Origin: Seminavis robusta
Lineage: Eukaryota > Bacillariophyta > Bacillariophyceae > Naviculales > Naviculaceae
Assembly: GCA_903772945.1 (NCBI GenBank)
Contig: CAICTM010001962.1
Location: forward strand, 1-20,240
Length of the DNA stretch: 20,240 nt
Direction: 5' to 3'
The position numbers and the translations under genes are program-made. The notes under the pieces are model-generated. The model had not been told where the DNA came from. It did no database searches and saw only the letters and a program-made list of their open reading frames with translations. Below, one piece after another: positions 8,265-16,939 of the stretch (positions within the stretch are counted from its first letter, which is position 1; each line of letters opens with the position of its first letter).

Positions 8265-9515
8265 TCACGGTTCGACCACTGGAATGCGTGCCACAGGAGG
8301 TTCCACAGCATCCACCACTCCAGCACCCACTATTTGATATTTGACACTCTGCAATCCCACCAGATTGCTCTTGACAATGGTAGCGGTTCGTGCAGTCTCC
8401 CGGACAAACGGACTCCCCGATTGTTGTTGTGGTTGTGCTTCCAATTGTTGTTGTTGTTCCATCATGATGCGGGTTGAGACACAATGACGCCAGGATGTCC
8501 CCAGAGCCGCCTTGACCCGCACTCCTCCTCCAAAGCTGCTGCGTTCGAGCGCGACTTGATTGACGACCAAAATGGCTAGTTGGAGTTGATCCGCCATTTG
8601 TTTCAATCGTTGGGCACACTGAAAGAGCGCCGCTGCACGTTCCGGTGCCGATTCGGCGCCTCGCTTGGCGGGTGCCGCAATACTGTCGACAATGACGAGT
8701 CCAATGGGGAGTTTATTGCTATTGTCGTGTTGTGCATCGAGGACGAGCTCCTCGATTTGGAGTAATGCCGTCATGAGATCGGGCATCGTAGTAGGGGACA
8801 GGACAGTCACATTGTCGAGGACTTGTTGTTGTTGTTCTGCGACGGTGGTTGGCTCCATATTTGTAGTAGTACCATCATCATACTCATGAGTACGTGGCCG
8901 TTTGCGTAACTGTCCATTTCCATGTTGATGCTGCACAATTTCTTGCAATCGCGTCAAACTCAATTTCTGTTCCGTATCCAAATAGACAGTGCCTTGACCA
9001 CACCGTGCGGCTGCCGTGACACAGAGTTGCATGGCCAATTGCGTCTTTCCGGCTCCGGCGCGGCCACAAAATTCCGTCAGACTGCCAATCCGAATTCCTC
9101 CGCGCAAACAGTTGTCCAGAGCCGTCCATCCCGTGGGCAAATACTTGGCATTTGCATGTTGTTGTGACTGTTGTAGTAACTCCAATGCTGTTTGCGGTGG
9201 AGGACAACAGACCTTGGCCACACGATGCAAAAACAACTGGACTTCCTCCATGGTCAAGAGTGGGTCCAGAATTTTTAGCAGTGTCCAGGGGGTCGTACGC
9301 GTCAACAAGTGACCCACCGTCGTGACGCTCTCAAAATAGTTGTTGCCTCTCGTATTATTTTTGTAGTGTGGAGACGCAAACTTTTTCAGTTTGGCACACA
9401 TTTGACGACGCAATTCTTCGGGTGAGCAAGGAGTGTCATGGCTTCGTTCTTCTGAAATCAAGCCAGTGTAGACATCCAGTGGTAATCGAACGAGACTGCG
9501 ATGAGCACAGGCCAT
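8265..9515 (-). CDS. RAD51 paralogue (RecA-family recombination ATPase, RAD51B/XRCC3-like), 416 aa
   Basis: Role known for the family: RAD51 paralogues help load and stabilise RAD51 filaments during homologous recombination in the nucleus. Seen: residues about 30-110 form a helical N-terminal domain, followed by the linker LPTGWTALDNCLRGG. The Walker A motif is GRAGAGKTQ (151-159), a VYLDTEQ strand lies near 177, and Walker B is IGLVIVDSIA (271-280). VVNQVALE lies near 317, and ALGTSWRHCVSTRI (337-350) is the family C-terminal block. The VYLDTE strand and the WRHCVSTR block look most like RAD51B, while the Walker A context recalls XRCC3, so I give no gene symbol. The frame runs 48 codons further upstream, but ATG at 9515 begins the conserved-looking part and the extra segment reads like leader. 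Odd features are hydrophilic Gln/Thr-rich inserts at about 197-232 and 353-368. The gene is intronless, divergent from the secreted-protein gene and convergent with the ankyrin gene. Confidence 0.88.
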   Translation of the reverse strand: MACAHRSLVRLPLDVYTGLISEERSHDTPCSPEELRRQMCAKLKKFASPHYKNNTRGNNYFESVTTVGHLLTRTTPWTLLKILDPLLTMEEVQLFLHRVAKVCCPPPQTALELLQQSQQHANAKYLPTGWTALDNCLRGGIRIGSLTEFCGRAGAGKTQLAMQLCVTAAARCGQGTVYLDTEQKLSLTRLQEIVQHQHGNGQLRKRPRTHEYDDGTTTNMEPTTVAEQQQQVLDNVTVLSPTTMPDLMTALLQIEELVLDAQHDNSNKLPIGLVIVDSIAAPAKRGAESAPERAAALFQCAQRLKQMADQLQLAILVVNQVALERSSFGGGVRVKAALGTSWRHCVSTRIMMEQQQQLEAQPQQQSGSPFVRETARTATIVKSNLVGLQSVKYQIVGAGVVDAVEPPVARIPVVEP

Positions 9516-9868
9516 GGTGGAAAGAGGGATGGAAAATGAAGCAAGCTGGAAGTCTTCAACCTGTCCTCTTGAGAAGGGAGTGGACCACCAGGCGAGAAGG
9601 ATGCAAGCGATCAACTTTGCGTCCAAACGTGACAAGCTCGTGACATCCCTTTGTGACACTTCTAACGTCTACTGTTAATATTGGCACGTAAAATGACTAA
9701 GTAAATTGGCAACAGACAAAGATACTTATGGTCACGGTTGGCATCGGTTGCCTTTCCTGGAAGCAACGAAAAACTGCTCACTTTTCCTCTCGATTTCCCA
9801 ACAAAATATTCTCACAATTCCAACTCTGCTCAAGTTTGCAAGGAAAGCTTTCTCACAAGAACAAAAGT
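9516..9868. promoter_or_regulatory. Divergent intergenic region (bidirectional promoter candidate)
   Basis: This 353-bp gap separates the minus-strand RAD51-like gene from the plus-strand secreted protein. Both frames extend into it without conserved content, which supports a noncoding reading. I see no clear TATA box or operator. Both core promoters must lie here if transcription starts near the start codons. Confidence 0.4.
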
Positions 9869-11162
9869 ATGATGATGCGATACACATTGATTTCAGTGGC
9901 ACTGAGCTTGCTCTCACATAGTAGTACATGCCATGCCACCGAGCTGCATCTCCGAAAGCGAGAGCTATTGGAAGACACGCCAACCTGGGAAGCCGTAGAA
10001 CAACAAGCACTACAACTGGAATACACAAATGTGACGACGACGGACGGTGTGGCTCCCTTTTTTGACCAAATCAAAGAATGCTACGGGGATTGTGACACGT
10101 CGTCCGACTGTGGCGAAGGACTGTTCTGTTATCATCGGGATCTCGACAATCCCATTGTCCCGGGATGTACCGAACAAGACAATGGGCATCTTGAAACCAC
10201 CAATAGCGTGTGTGTATCCAAAAAGTACGCCAACGTGGTGGGATCCTCACGCGTTAGTCCTGTTCGTCGAACATTGTTGGGACGTTGTCGGGGAGACTGC
10301 GATAGCAATCGCGACTGCGATGGCAATCTCGTTTGTCATCAACGCGGCGTCGGTGACCCGGTACCGGGGTGTTCCGGAAAGAGCTTGGGAACTTCTCGCG
10401 ATTACTGCGTCAGTCCTGGCGCTGGAGGAGGTGGTGGTAGTACTGGAGCTGGAGGAGGTGCTACAGTATCCACTGGAACTGGAGGTGGTACTACCTCTGG
10501 ATCATTCCGACTCAAGATCTACTGGGAACAAGGGTACGTGCCTTTAGACGAAGCAAATCCTGTGTTTTGTTGCCCTCGTGCTTGTCTGACATTGTTTCGC
10601 CTTTCATTGCACGATAGATATGACTGGCAAGATGAATACGTCGAACGTAAATGTGAGTAGCTTGCAACGTACCCTATCAAACACGAGCTGCACCTAGAAG
10701 CACTTCTCACATCTTTCTCTTTTGAAACTTGCTTGCTTCAAAGGGTGCCTGGTACGAAACTACCGCGTTGGAGGAATGTGCTGGGATGGCATTACTCCGA
10801 CCACATGCCGCGCCAATCGGGTCTACGTGACTCGATGTGGAAGCACCAGTGGCCAAAGCTGGCAATTCGTCCATGTGGGAAATGGAGAAGCCCTCATCAA
10901 GGGAAGTGGTACCAACCGTTGCTTGGCTCGTTCGGGGACGAACATTGAACTTCGAACCTGTAACAACAACAGTCCCAGCCAAAGATTTTATACCCCCAAT
11001 GGATGCTACAACTGCCGTCGCTTTGAACTCAGCCAACGAACGGCTCCCGGTCTCTGTCTCAATCAAGATCATCATCCCAAGAACTCCGAATACGTCCAAA
11101 TGATGCCATGCTGGCAGACACGTGCGAGGGATTCCTTGACATCGTTTTGGGAAAAGGCGTAG
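9869..11162 (+). CDS. Secreted protein 1: two six-cysteine modules, Gly-rich linker, ricin-B-like beta-trefoil (3 exons, 372 aa)
   Basis: Proposed exons are 9869-10533, 10618-10652 and 10744-11162, totalling 1119 nt. Introns of 84 nt (GTACGT to GATAG) and 91 nt (GTGAGT to CAAAG) join in frame and reproduce the paralogue downstream (GYDWQDE, then ERKWCLVRNY). MMMRYTLISVALSLLS is a signal peptide; the ATG at 9869 was chosen over an upstream one because the signal starts there. A possible propeptide with a basic RKRE site follows. Two modules (about 69-116 and 138-182) share CxGDC, xDC, LxC, PGC and a last Cys, so six Cys each. A Gly/Ser/Thr linker (184-212) leads to the trefoil, with QxW-like blocks GQSWQF, SQRFY and TSFWEK. 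Known of the family: ricin-B-type trefoils bind carbohydrate; no catalytic domain is attached here. Role inferred: extracellular, cell-wall or mucilage glycan binding. Confidence 0.85.
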
Positions 11163-11240
11163 ACAACAGAGTTGGTAGAATCGAACTCGACTCAATCCAT
11201 TGCTCCTTGGAGCTTTATATAAATGTTGCATATCAGTGAG

Positions 11241-11246
11241 AATAAA
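11241..11246 (+). promoter_or_regulatory. Candidate polyadenylation signal of secreted protein 1
   Basis: AATAAA lies 78 bases after the stop codon and is followed by A-rich sequence. The distance is normal for a short 3' UTR. Confidence 0.4.
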
Positions 11247-11770
11247 ACAGTAAAAATCAACTTATTAGCATAAAACATTCTTTGAGATCTTATGCATTTA
11301 GCAATCACCACTCAGGTTATGCGATAGTAGTAGAGGTCAGCAACGAAGGCGTTTGCATGTTCCTCCGTCAAAGCTCTCATACCACCGTACGTGTACCACA
11401 GTACCACGGTAGGTTAGTCTAGCGTATAGGCCTTTGAGAACTGTCCTCTGCTGTAGAATCTGTAATCGAGGCAGGCTCTACTAGGCAAAGCAATGCCCGT
11501 AGACAACAGATCCAAACTCGCCAGGCAAAGAACTACTGCTTGCTCATGCTGATTATGAGTCCGGGTGACAAGACTTTTTACATACACATACCGCTGATCC
11601 TTTCACCTCAGTTCACTTCGAAGGATTCAGCAGTTCTAGGCTGGTGCATTTCAACGCGCACCACTCTCCCATTATTTCTGTTCCCCAATCGTATCATATA
11701 TAATCTCGAATGCATATCCAACAAGACGGTTAGTAGATATGCATAAAGATAGCACGGCGCCTTGCAGCAC

Positions 11771-12050
11771 CATGGTACAGTACTAGTACCGGTGCCGTTC
11801 AATATCCATTACACTTTCCTGTCCTGCAACGGAGTGGTACAGTCTGCATGAGGCTTCTCAAATACCACTACCTGGTACTATGCATACGTCTGCAAACCCA
11901 TCAGCATCATCTTATCATGTTCCGGTACCAGTGCCGGAACTGGTGGTACATGTACTACATAGTAGTACTGTACCGGTGGAGCTACCGGTGGCACACCGGT
12001 GGTCTTCTTCATCTCAGAAGATCTCTGCTACCTTTACAGTGGTACCTGCA
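11771..12050. repeat. GGTACC/ACCGGT palindrome cluster
   Basis: Words such as GGTACAGTACTAGTACCGGT, CCGGTACCAGTGCCGG, GTAGTACTGTACCGGT and CACCGGTGG follow one another and can pair with each other in many ways. The same vocabulary recurs at 16546-16620 and 16840-16855. The composition differs sharply from the coding DNA on either side. This could be a degenerate satellite, a foldback element or a regulatory cluster. Confidence 0.55.
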
Positions 12051-12255
12051 GAGGCGCCGCGCCTTGAATGTGACCGTTGACGTGACTCTAAGTGATAAAT
12101 TGCGCCATATTCTGTTGATAAATACTTAGACTTTCTGTTGTGTGACAGTTACATCACATTAACCGCCACCGCTTCCGCGTATTTTGGCTCAGATCTCGAG
12201 ACTTCACATCCAAATCTCACTTTTTCTCACTTTTGCAATTTGTTGTGCTTTGAAG

Positions 12256-14277
12256 ATGAAGGGTTTGGCAAGAATACTTTGGCTGGTGGCTCTATTTCAT
12301 CAATCCAATATTGCTGTATCAAAACTCGGGGAACCGATACTGACAAGAGCGTCCAATGAAACTAGCGCTGAGGCACTACCAAAGGCAATAGTCGTTCCCA
12401 AGGAGAAGCGAAAACTTCAGAGCCTTGTTGGTCTTGGCGGGCGCCCCGCCAGTCAATTCATTCCCCTTGGGTTGTGCCAAGGTAAGGTGTTGGTCGGATG
12501 TTCAAGTTTCGCTTGTCTAGCGAAAACGTACATGATAACAAAGCTTTTTTGTTGGTTTGCCACACGAAGGCGACTGTGACAACGACGGCGAATGTGACAA
12601 GGGGCTGCGCTGCTTCAAGCGAAATGCCCACGATCCTGTTCCAGGTTGCGACGGCGGGGAGAGTTACAATGCGGGAACAGATTTTTGTATCCCAGTAGGC
12701 GGAACAGGAACAGGAACAGGAACTACAACAATAAGCAATCCGTCGCCCCCTTCTGCTCGTGCCTCCGCGAGGAATGGTGGTAGCATGGGTCTCTGCGATG
12801 GAGACTGGTAAGTGATGTAAAGATATTCCATCCAAGGTGCCGTCAAGATGGCTAGCTAATGTCACGGCTCTTTCCGTTTTCTTTCTATTCCTTCAGTGAC
12901 GGTGATTCGGACTGTCAGAATGGGCTCGTCTGCTTCCAGAGAAGTAGAGGGGACCCGATTCCACCGGAATGCCCAAGCTTGAATCGGGGCACGCAAATCG
13001 ATGTGTGTGTCCCAGCTCCTACTCAAGCTGCTCCAGCTCCAACACCAGCTGCTCCAGCTCCAACACCAGCTGCTCCAGCTCCAACACCAGCTGCTCCAGC
13101 TCCAACACCGAGTGGCCCAGCTATGGGAGTCTGTCAAGGTGATTGGTGAGTTGAAACAGAATCCGCCGGTGGAATTTTCAATTGCATTGCCCCGGGTTGG
13201 CTCAATCTTCTGCTTCTATTTTTTTGTTTGGCAATGTAGTAACACAGACTCGGACTGTCAGAGCGGCTTGATATGCTACCAGCGGAACTCGTAAGTTCGT
13301 CGTCGCCCTGTTGACATGCGATCGATTGGATGTGGAATCTGATGGCGACGTTGCTTCACATCACTCACACATTCGTTTCTTTGTGCAGAGGCGAGCCCAT
13401 TCCCCAGGGTTGCTCTGGTAATATCAACAGCCCAGAAGACTTTTGCTTTGACCCGCACAACCTGGAAGACTACTCAGAAGAACAGGACGCAGGGGGAGGT
13501 TCACTAACCAATCCCTTCCATCTCAAGATGTACTGGGAAGAGGGGTACACGTAAGTGGTCTTCAGAGGGAAGACTGTCGTCATTCTACGAGTGATGTTTG
13601 ACGCGGCTGTCAAACTCACGCTCCCTCCCTCCTGTAATCCTCAGTTGGCAAGATGAAACCATTGAACGCAAATGTACGTTTACTTCATTGGATGGGCAGG
13701 GGGCATAGAGTGTAGACTCACTTCTTTTTTTCATAATATCTATCTTCTATCTTGTACCGCAGGGTGCGTCATGCGCGACTATAATGGCTACCCAGGACGA
13801 GGTGAGTGGATAAGAAGAAGAGTATGAGTTGCTCCCTTGAACTTGAGATTGTTTCTGATATTCGATAATCAAACCATTGCTCTCGCAGGCAAATGCTGGT
13901 ACGGTCTCGATACAAGACCCTGCAACCCCTATCACGTCTATACGGCCAGGTGCAACAATGACGATCGGCAACAATGGCAATTTGAACTCGTCAACGACTC
14001 GGAAGTACTCATCAAGGCGTACGGATTGAACTATTGCCTGCAACGTGTGGGTGTCGAGATTGAAATGCGAATTTGCAATAGCGGTCTGGTGACGCAACGT
14101 TTCTTTGCCATTCGCGGTGGATTCAATGAGTACCGATTCGAAATCAGCATGAAGACGTCCACGAGGTATTGCTTTAACCAGGCCCATCACCCCAAGGCAG
14201 GAGAAGTCATGGCCATGTATCCGTGTTCTCGTACTCGTGATCCCGAGCACCAGACGTCGTGGTGGGAGTTGGCGTAG
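12256..14277 (+). CDS. Secreted protein 2: three six-cysteine modules, Ala-Pro linker, ricin-B-like beta-trefoil (8 exons, 460 aa)
   Basis: Proposed exons: 12256-12481, 12570-12807, 12897-13145, 13240-13290, 13389-13550, 13645-13673, 13763-13801 and 13889-14277 (1383 nt). All seven introns are GT-AG, 87-98 nt, and join in frame. MKGLARILWLVALF is the signal peptide. Three modules follow the pattern GxCxGDC, [DE]C, LxC, P.P.xC, final C. An intron falls at or next to the GDC of each module, and module three carries a further intron after its RNS. A TISNPSPPSA linker follows module one, and four copies of AAPAPTP follow module two. The C-terminal part (FHLKMYWEEGYTWQDE, then RQQWQF, TQRFF, TSWWEL) matches the trefoil of the upstream paralogue, including its C-L-x-R and HHP blocks. 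It arose by tandem duplication with module and intron changes. Secretion is strongly supported; glycan binding is inferred from the fold only. Confidence 0.85.
13027..13110 (+). repeat. Four-copy 21-bp coding minisatellite
   Basis: Four consecutive 21-bp units start at 13027, 13048, 13069 and 13090. They are identical except for the final base of the last. Each encodes AAPAPTP in the linker after the second cysteine module. Perfect identity, including third positions, shows recent slippage or expansion, so linker length may vary between alleles. Confidence 0.9.
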
Positions 14278-14871
14278 GCAACGAAACAAGCAAGAAGCCC
14301 CTTGTGTACAGAATTTTTAAGAGGGCTCTTTTGAAAATGACCTATTGATGTGATGCAGGAAACATTGTATTGGACACCAGGCTATAGACAAAAAACAAAC
14401 AAACCACAATCAAAGCGAGCGCCGAACAGGAACGTTCTTGGCAGTCTCCTGAAAGAAATACTCATTCACAACACCAATTCACACCCCACTTGGTGTTTCA
14501 TAATTTTATTTATTGATAAGTGATTACTGATTCTCTACCGGTACTGGTCGTTGTTGTGTATAGTTTTTCTATCGTTACCGTAGCATTGCTTGTTTGTTCC
14601 ATACAAGCTTATGATGAGTGTTGTTGTTGTTGTCTGCCTATCTATCTTATGCATTATTGTTCTTCATTCATTCTCTCTCTTGCTGTCTTGTGTCGTGTCA
14701 TGAATCTTGGAGGGGTTAATGACACCTTGGAGGGGTTCATTACATGTATATACTTTTTAGGAGGATAGTATGGTTTGTATCAGTTACAGCGGTGCATTGT
14801 TCTTCATTTGTCTTGTGTCATGAAATTGTGGGGGAGGGGTTATAGAAGGATAGTTTGGTGGTTGGCTTCAG
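14278..14871. other. Convergent 3' region between secreted protein 2 and the minus-strand gene
   Basis: No supported gene. It contains a short hairpin (AAGAG..CTCTT near 14318), a TTTATTTATT at 14505-14514 that reads as overlapping AATAAA signals on the minus strand, and an imperfect duplication: 14654-14775 and 14797-14863 share ATTGTTCTTCATT, TGTCTTGTGTC, ATGAA, GGAGGGGTTA and AGGATAGT in the same order. The word CTTGGAGGGGTT also occurs twice in tandem near 14705 and 14725. Confidence 0.5.
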
Positions 14872-16104
14872 TTAGTTGCGGCGGTGGTTGTTGGTGTTGG
14901 TGCTGTTCCGTGAAGTCGATCGTTGCAATCCCAGCCATCCAGGAGCTTTCCTTCGGTACACGGTAGGTTTTGCCCTTTGGATCGTTTGTCTGGATCGCTC
15001 GCCATGACCACTGCGACGAAGCCCATACAAAGTCGATTGTTGTGGTAGATTGGAGTCGGTGTAATTGCGGTGATCTTCATCCAGTTTTTGCTGGTCCATG
15101 ATGATTTTTGAAAAGGCTTCTTCCAATTCTTGTTGGTGAGCCAGTGCCTCATCATGGACGACAGTTTGATTCCTCTTGACGGCAGCAGCTTTGTCCTGGT
15201 GAGTATTCGTGAGTAGCAACGCATCACCCATAGTAGTGTCAATTTCTGTTTTAGGAGGAGGAGATTCTGGGGTATTGCCGTGTGATGCTTGCAGATCATT
15301 CTTATCTTTTGCTTTCTGGTTTGCTCGAAACTTTTCTCTCCATTGCTTTGATCTCATGAGAAACATTGCTACGGCCCGTTGTCGCGCGGCCTTGACGGCC
15401 ATTCGGTATGCTGTCCACGTGCTTGTTTGTGTCTTTTCTTGTGTCATTGCTTCTTCTTTGCTGTTGCTGGCTCTTTGACGCAATCGAATGGCCACATCTT
15501 CTTTTCCCATCAAAACAGCCAAGACCACCATGGTGGATGCCATGGCAAGTTTGACAGTGGGGATTTTACGCGGCACCGTCATGATGATGGGAGCTGACGG
15601 CCGTGATGGTGGGGGAGAAAACGAGGATGGATCCCATCGAGACAGAGTATTGGAAAGAATGGGACTATCCAACGAGATTGCCATACAGCCATCCAACTTG
15701 GGTGTTGATACCACTGTTGTTGTAGCAGAATCCATTTCTGGAGTCCAAAAGCTCACATCGTACTTTCCTGGTTGTGCCAAAGCCGACAATGGGTTTCCGA
15801 ACAACAAGAGCAAGCTCAAGCAGATTGTAGCAACCAGCTTGCACCGAAGCAAGCGACGAAAGAACGACGGTTTGTGTTGCGGCGACAAGGAGTCATCTTG
15901 AGAGGAGGAGAACAAGACGGCTAATGATGATGATGATCTCGTGGAGAATGGATAGAGGAACGTATTTGGCGATAGCCCTGGATTTTGAGGAGAAAATCTC
16001 ACTTTGTTGATTCTTGAGGCTGATGTCTTCGGCTCCAGCGACAGACCATGGCATCCCGAGATCATCAGCACGAGCACAGCAATAAGAAGCACTGTTGACT
16101 TCAT
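14872..16104 (-). CDS. Unknown protein with signal peptide and twin-arginine lumen-like second signal, 410 aa
   Basis: I do not recognise a family. MKSTVLLIAVLVLMISGCHG (1-20) is a signal peptide; this Met was chosen over one 8 codons upstream because it gives a compact signal. It is followed by a Ser/Arg-rich stretch (25-80) like a diatom plastid transit peptide. FFRR at 81-84 plus a hydrophobic run to ALA-Q (109-111) then resembles a thylakoid twin-arginine signal. Together they suggest a plastid route, although a Leu rather than the usual Phe follows the first cleavage site. A Pro/Ser-rich segment, a hydrophobic segment at about 185-200 and a long basic, charged helix-rich region (205-265) follow. 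The C-terminus is Asn/Thr/Arg-rich and could alternatively continue in another frame through an unseen intron. A secreted or endomembrane protein with two membrane segments is the main alternative. Confidence 0.65.
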   Translation of the reverse strand: MKSTVLLIAVLVLMISGCHGLSLEPKTSASRINKVRFSPQNPGLSPNTFLYPFSTRSSSSLAVLFSSSQDDSLSPQHKPSFFRRLLRCKLVATICLSLLLLFGNPLSALAQPGKYDVSFWTPEMDSATTTVVSTPKLDGCMAISLDSPILSNTLSRWDPSSFSPPPSRPSAPIIMTVPRKIPTVKLAMASTMVVLAVLMGKEDVAIRLRQRASNSKEEAMTQEKTQTSTWTAYRMAVKAARQRAVAMFLMRSKQWREKFRANQKAKDKNDLQASHGNTPESPPPKTEIDTTMGDALLLTNTHQDKAAAVKRNQTVVHDEALAHQQELEEAFSKIIMDQQKLDEDHRNYTDSNLPQQSTLYGLRRSGHGERSRQTIQRAKPTVYRRKAPGWLGLQRSTSRNSTNTNNHRRN

Positions 16105-16131
16105 GGTGGAGAGGATGGTAAAAATCAATAG

Positions 16132-16139
16132 ATATATAT
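16132..16139 (-). promoter_or_regulatory. Possible TATA element of the minus-strand gene
   Basis: ATATATAT lies 28-35 bases upstream of the chosen start codon at 16104. That would leave almost no 5' UTR, so it may instead be incidental AT-rich sequence. Confidence 0.25.
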
Positions 16140-16317
16140 TACTAGTATGATCTGTCTAGTCTGTTGGATCTTGTTTTCTCTTTGAGCTGGTGGAGAAGGG
16201 CAAGCAGCGAGAACAGGTGTCATCCGTTGACAGCTTTTCCGAAACGTTCCCAAAAGATTCTTACATTCCGGATGTCCGGATATTTCAATAGCTGAAAGCC
16301 CCCACCTTAATTAATGT

Positions 16318-16369
16318 ATCTATTCGAATGATTACGAATCGAATCTGATCGATTGGAAGTCGAATAGAT
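16318..16369. repeat. Inverted repeat with 10-bp arms
   Basis: ATCTATTCGA at 16318-16327 is perfectly complementary to TCGAATAGAT at 16360-16369, with a 32-nt loop that itself contains further TCGAAT-type words. No function can be read from it. Confidence 0.5.
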
Positions 16370-16545
16370 GCCTACTGTCATTCGTCATCGACAGGTCAAT
16401 TGAAGGCTTTATCGTCTGTGAAGTGACATGTAAGGTGGGTTGATAAAAATACAATTGCCCTAGCGTAACACCTCTTCTAAGTCACTCGGTTGCGAATTTT
16501 GTTGGTTGGTTCCGCGAGCGTCGACGAATGGTGGGTCGACAAATC

Positions 16546-16620
16546 TGGTACCGGTACAGTACCAAAGTACCAAACGCTGTTCTTTATGATGCGTACCGGT
16601 ACCGGTATCGGTACATGTAC
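16546..16620. repeat. Second GGTACC/ACCGGT palindrome cluster
   Basis: GGTACCGGTACAGTACC is followed within 50 bases by GTACCGGTACCGGTATCGG and GTACATGTAC. It is the same word set as at 11771-12050, in noncoding DNA. Confidence 0.6.
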
Positions 16621-16705
16621 TTTTAGTATTTCAATCCCTTCCAGTAGACTACTAGCTAGCTAGATCTAAACATACTCAATTGTTTCATAGCTTTTCCAAT
16701 AATCG

Positions 16706-16755
16706 ACTATTGCCCCTGATGACTGACTGGTGACGGTCAAAGGAAAGACACATCT
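16706..16755 (+). repeat. Direct repeat, copy 1 (50 bp)
   Basis: This 50-bp segment matches 16890-16939 with two mismatches (48 of 50 identical). It begins ACTATTGCCCCTGATGACTG. The copies are 184 bp apart start to start. Confidence 0.85.
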
Positions 16756-16889
16756 TATGTACTACTGCTCCATGTTATTGAAAGGACTTAGAATATCGAA
16801 TCAGCTATTAATACTATATTAGTCCAGTTATGTACGAGTGTACCGGTACCGATACTCCCGGACGGTCATAAACGGTTTTAGTGGTCAAT

Positions 16890-16939
16890 ACTATTGCCCC
16901 TGATGACTGACTGGTGACTGTCATAGGAAAGACACATCT
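16890..16939 (+). repeat. Direct repeat, copy 2 (50 bp)
   Basis: Second copy of the repeat at 16706-16755, ending AGGAAAGACACATCT. The sequence between the copies includes a GTACCGGTACC palindrome. It may be a local duplication, or repeats flanking a small insertion. Confidence 0.85.

Larger units (their letters stand above)
11163..12255. other. Intergenic region between the two secreted-protein paralogues
   Basis: This 1.1-kb stretch has no supported gene. It begins with the 3' UTR of the first paralogue and ends with the promoter of the second. The middle, about 11771-12050, is unusually rich in GGTAC, GTACC and ACCGGT words that are mutually complementary. Short open frames at 11848-12129 are by-products of this composition. 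Confidence 0.55.

Noticed and set aside
8255..8330. GGTTCGACC as a possible tRNA T-arm
   Set aside because: No acceptor stem, D-arm or anticodon arm can be built around it, and it overlaps the RAD51-like coding end.
11848..12129. 93-codon plus-strand frame between the secreted-protein genes
   Set aside because: Generated by the GGTACC/ACCGGT-rich repeats, with Tyr/Trp/Arg-rich nonsense composition.
13747..14289. 180-codon minus-strand frame
   Set aside because: Antisense of the trefoil-coding exons of the second secreted protein.
14868..15299. 143-codon minus-strand alternative frame
   Set aside because: It overlaps the C-terminal part of the 410-aa protein in another frame; no splice pair clearly joins them, though an alternative C-terminus cannot be excluded.
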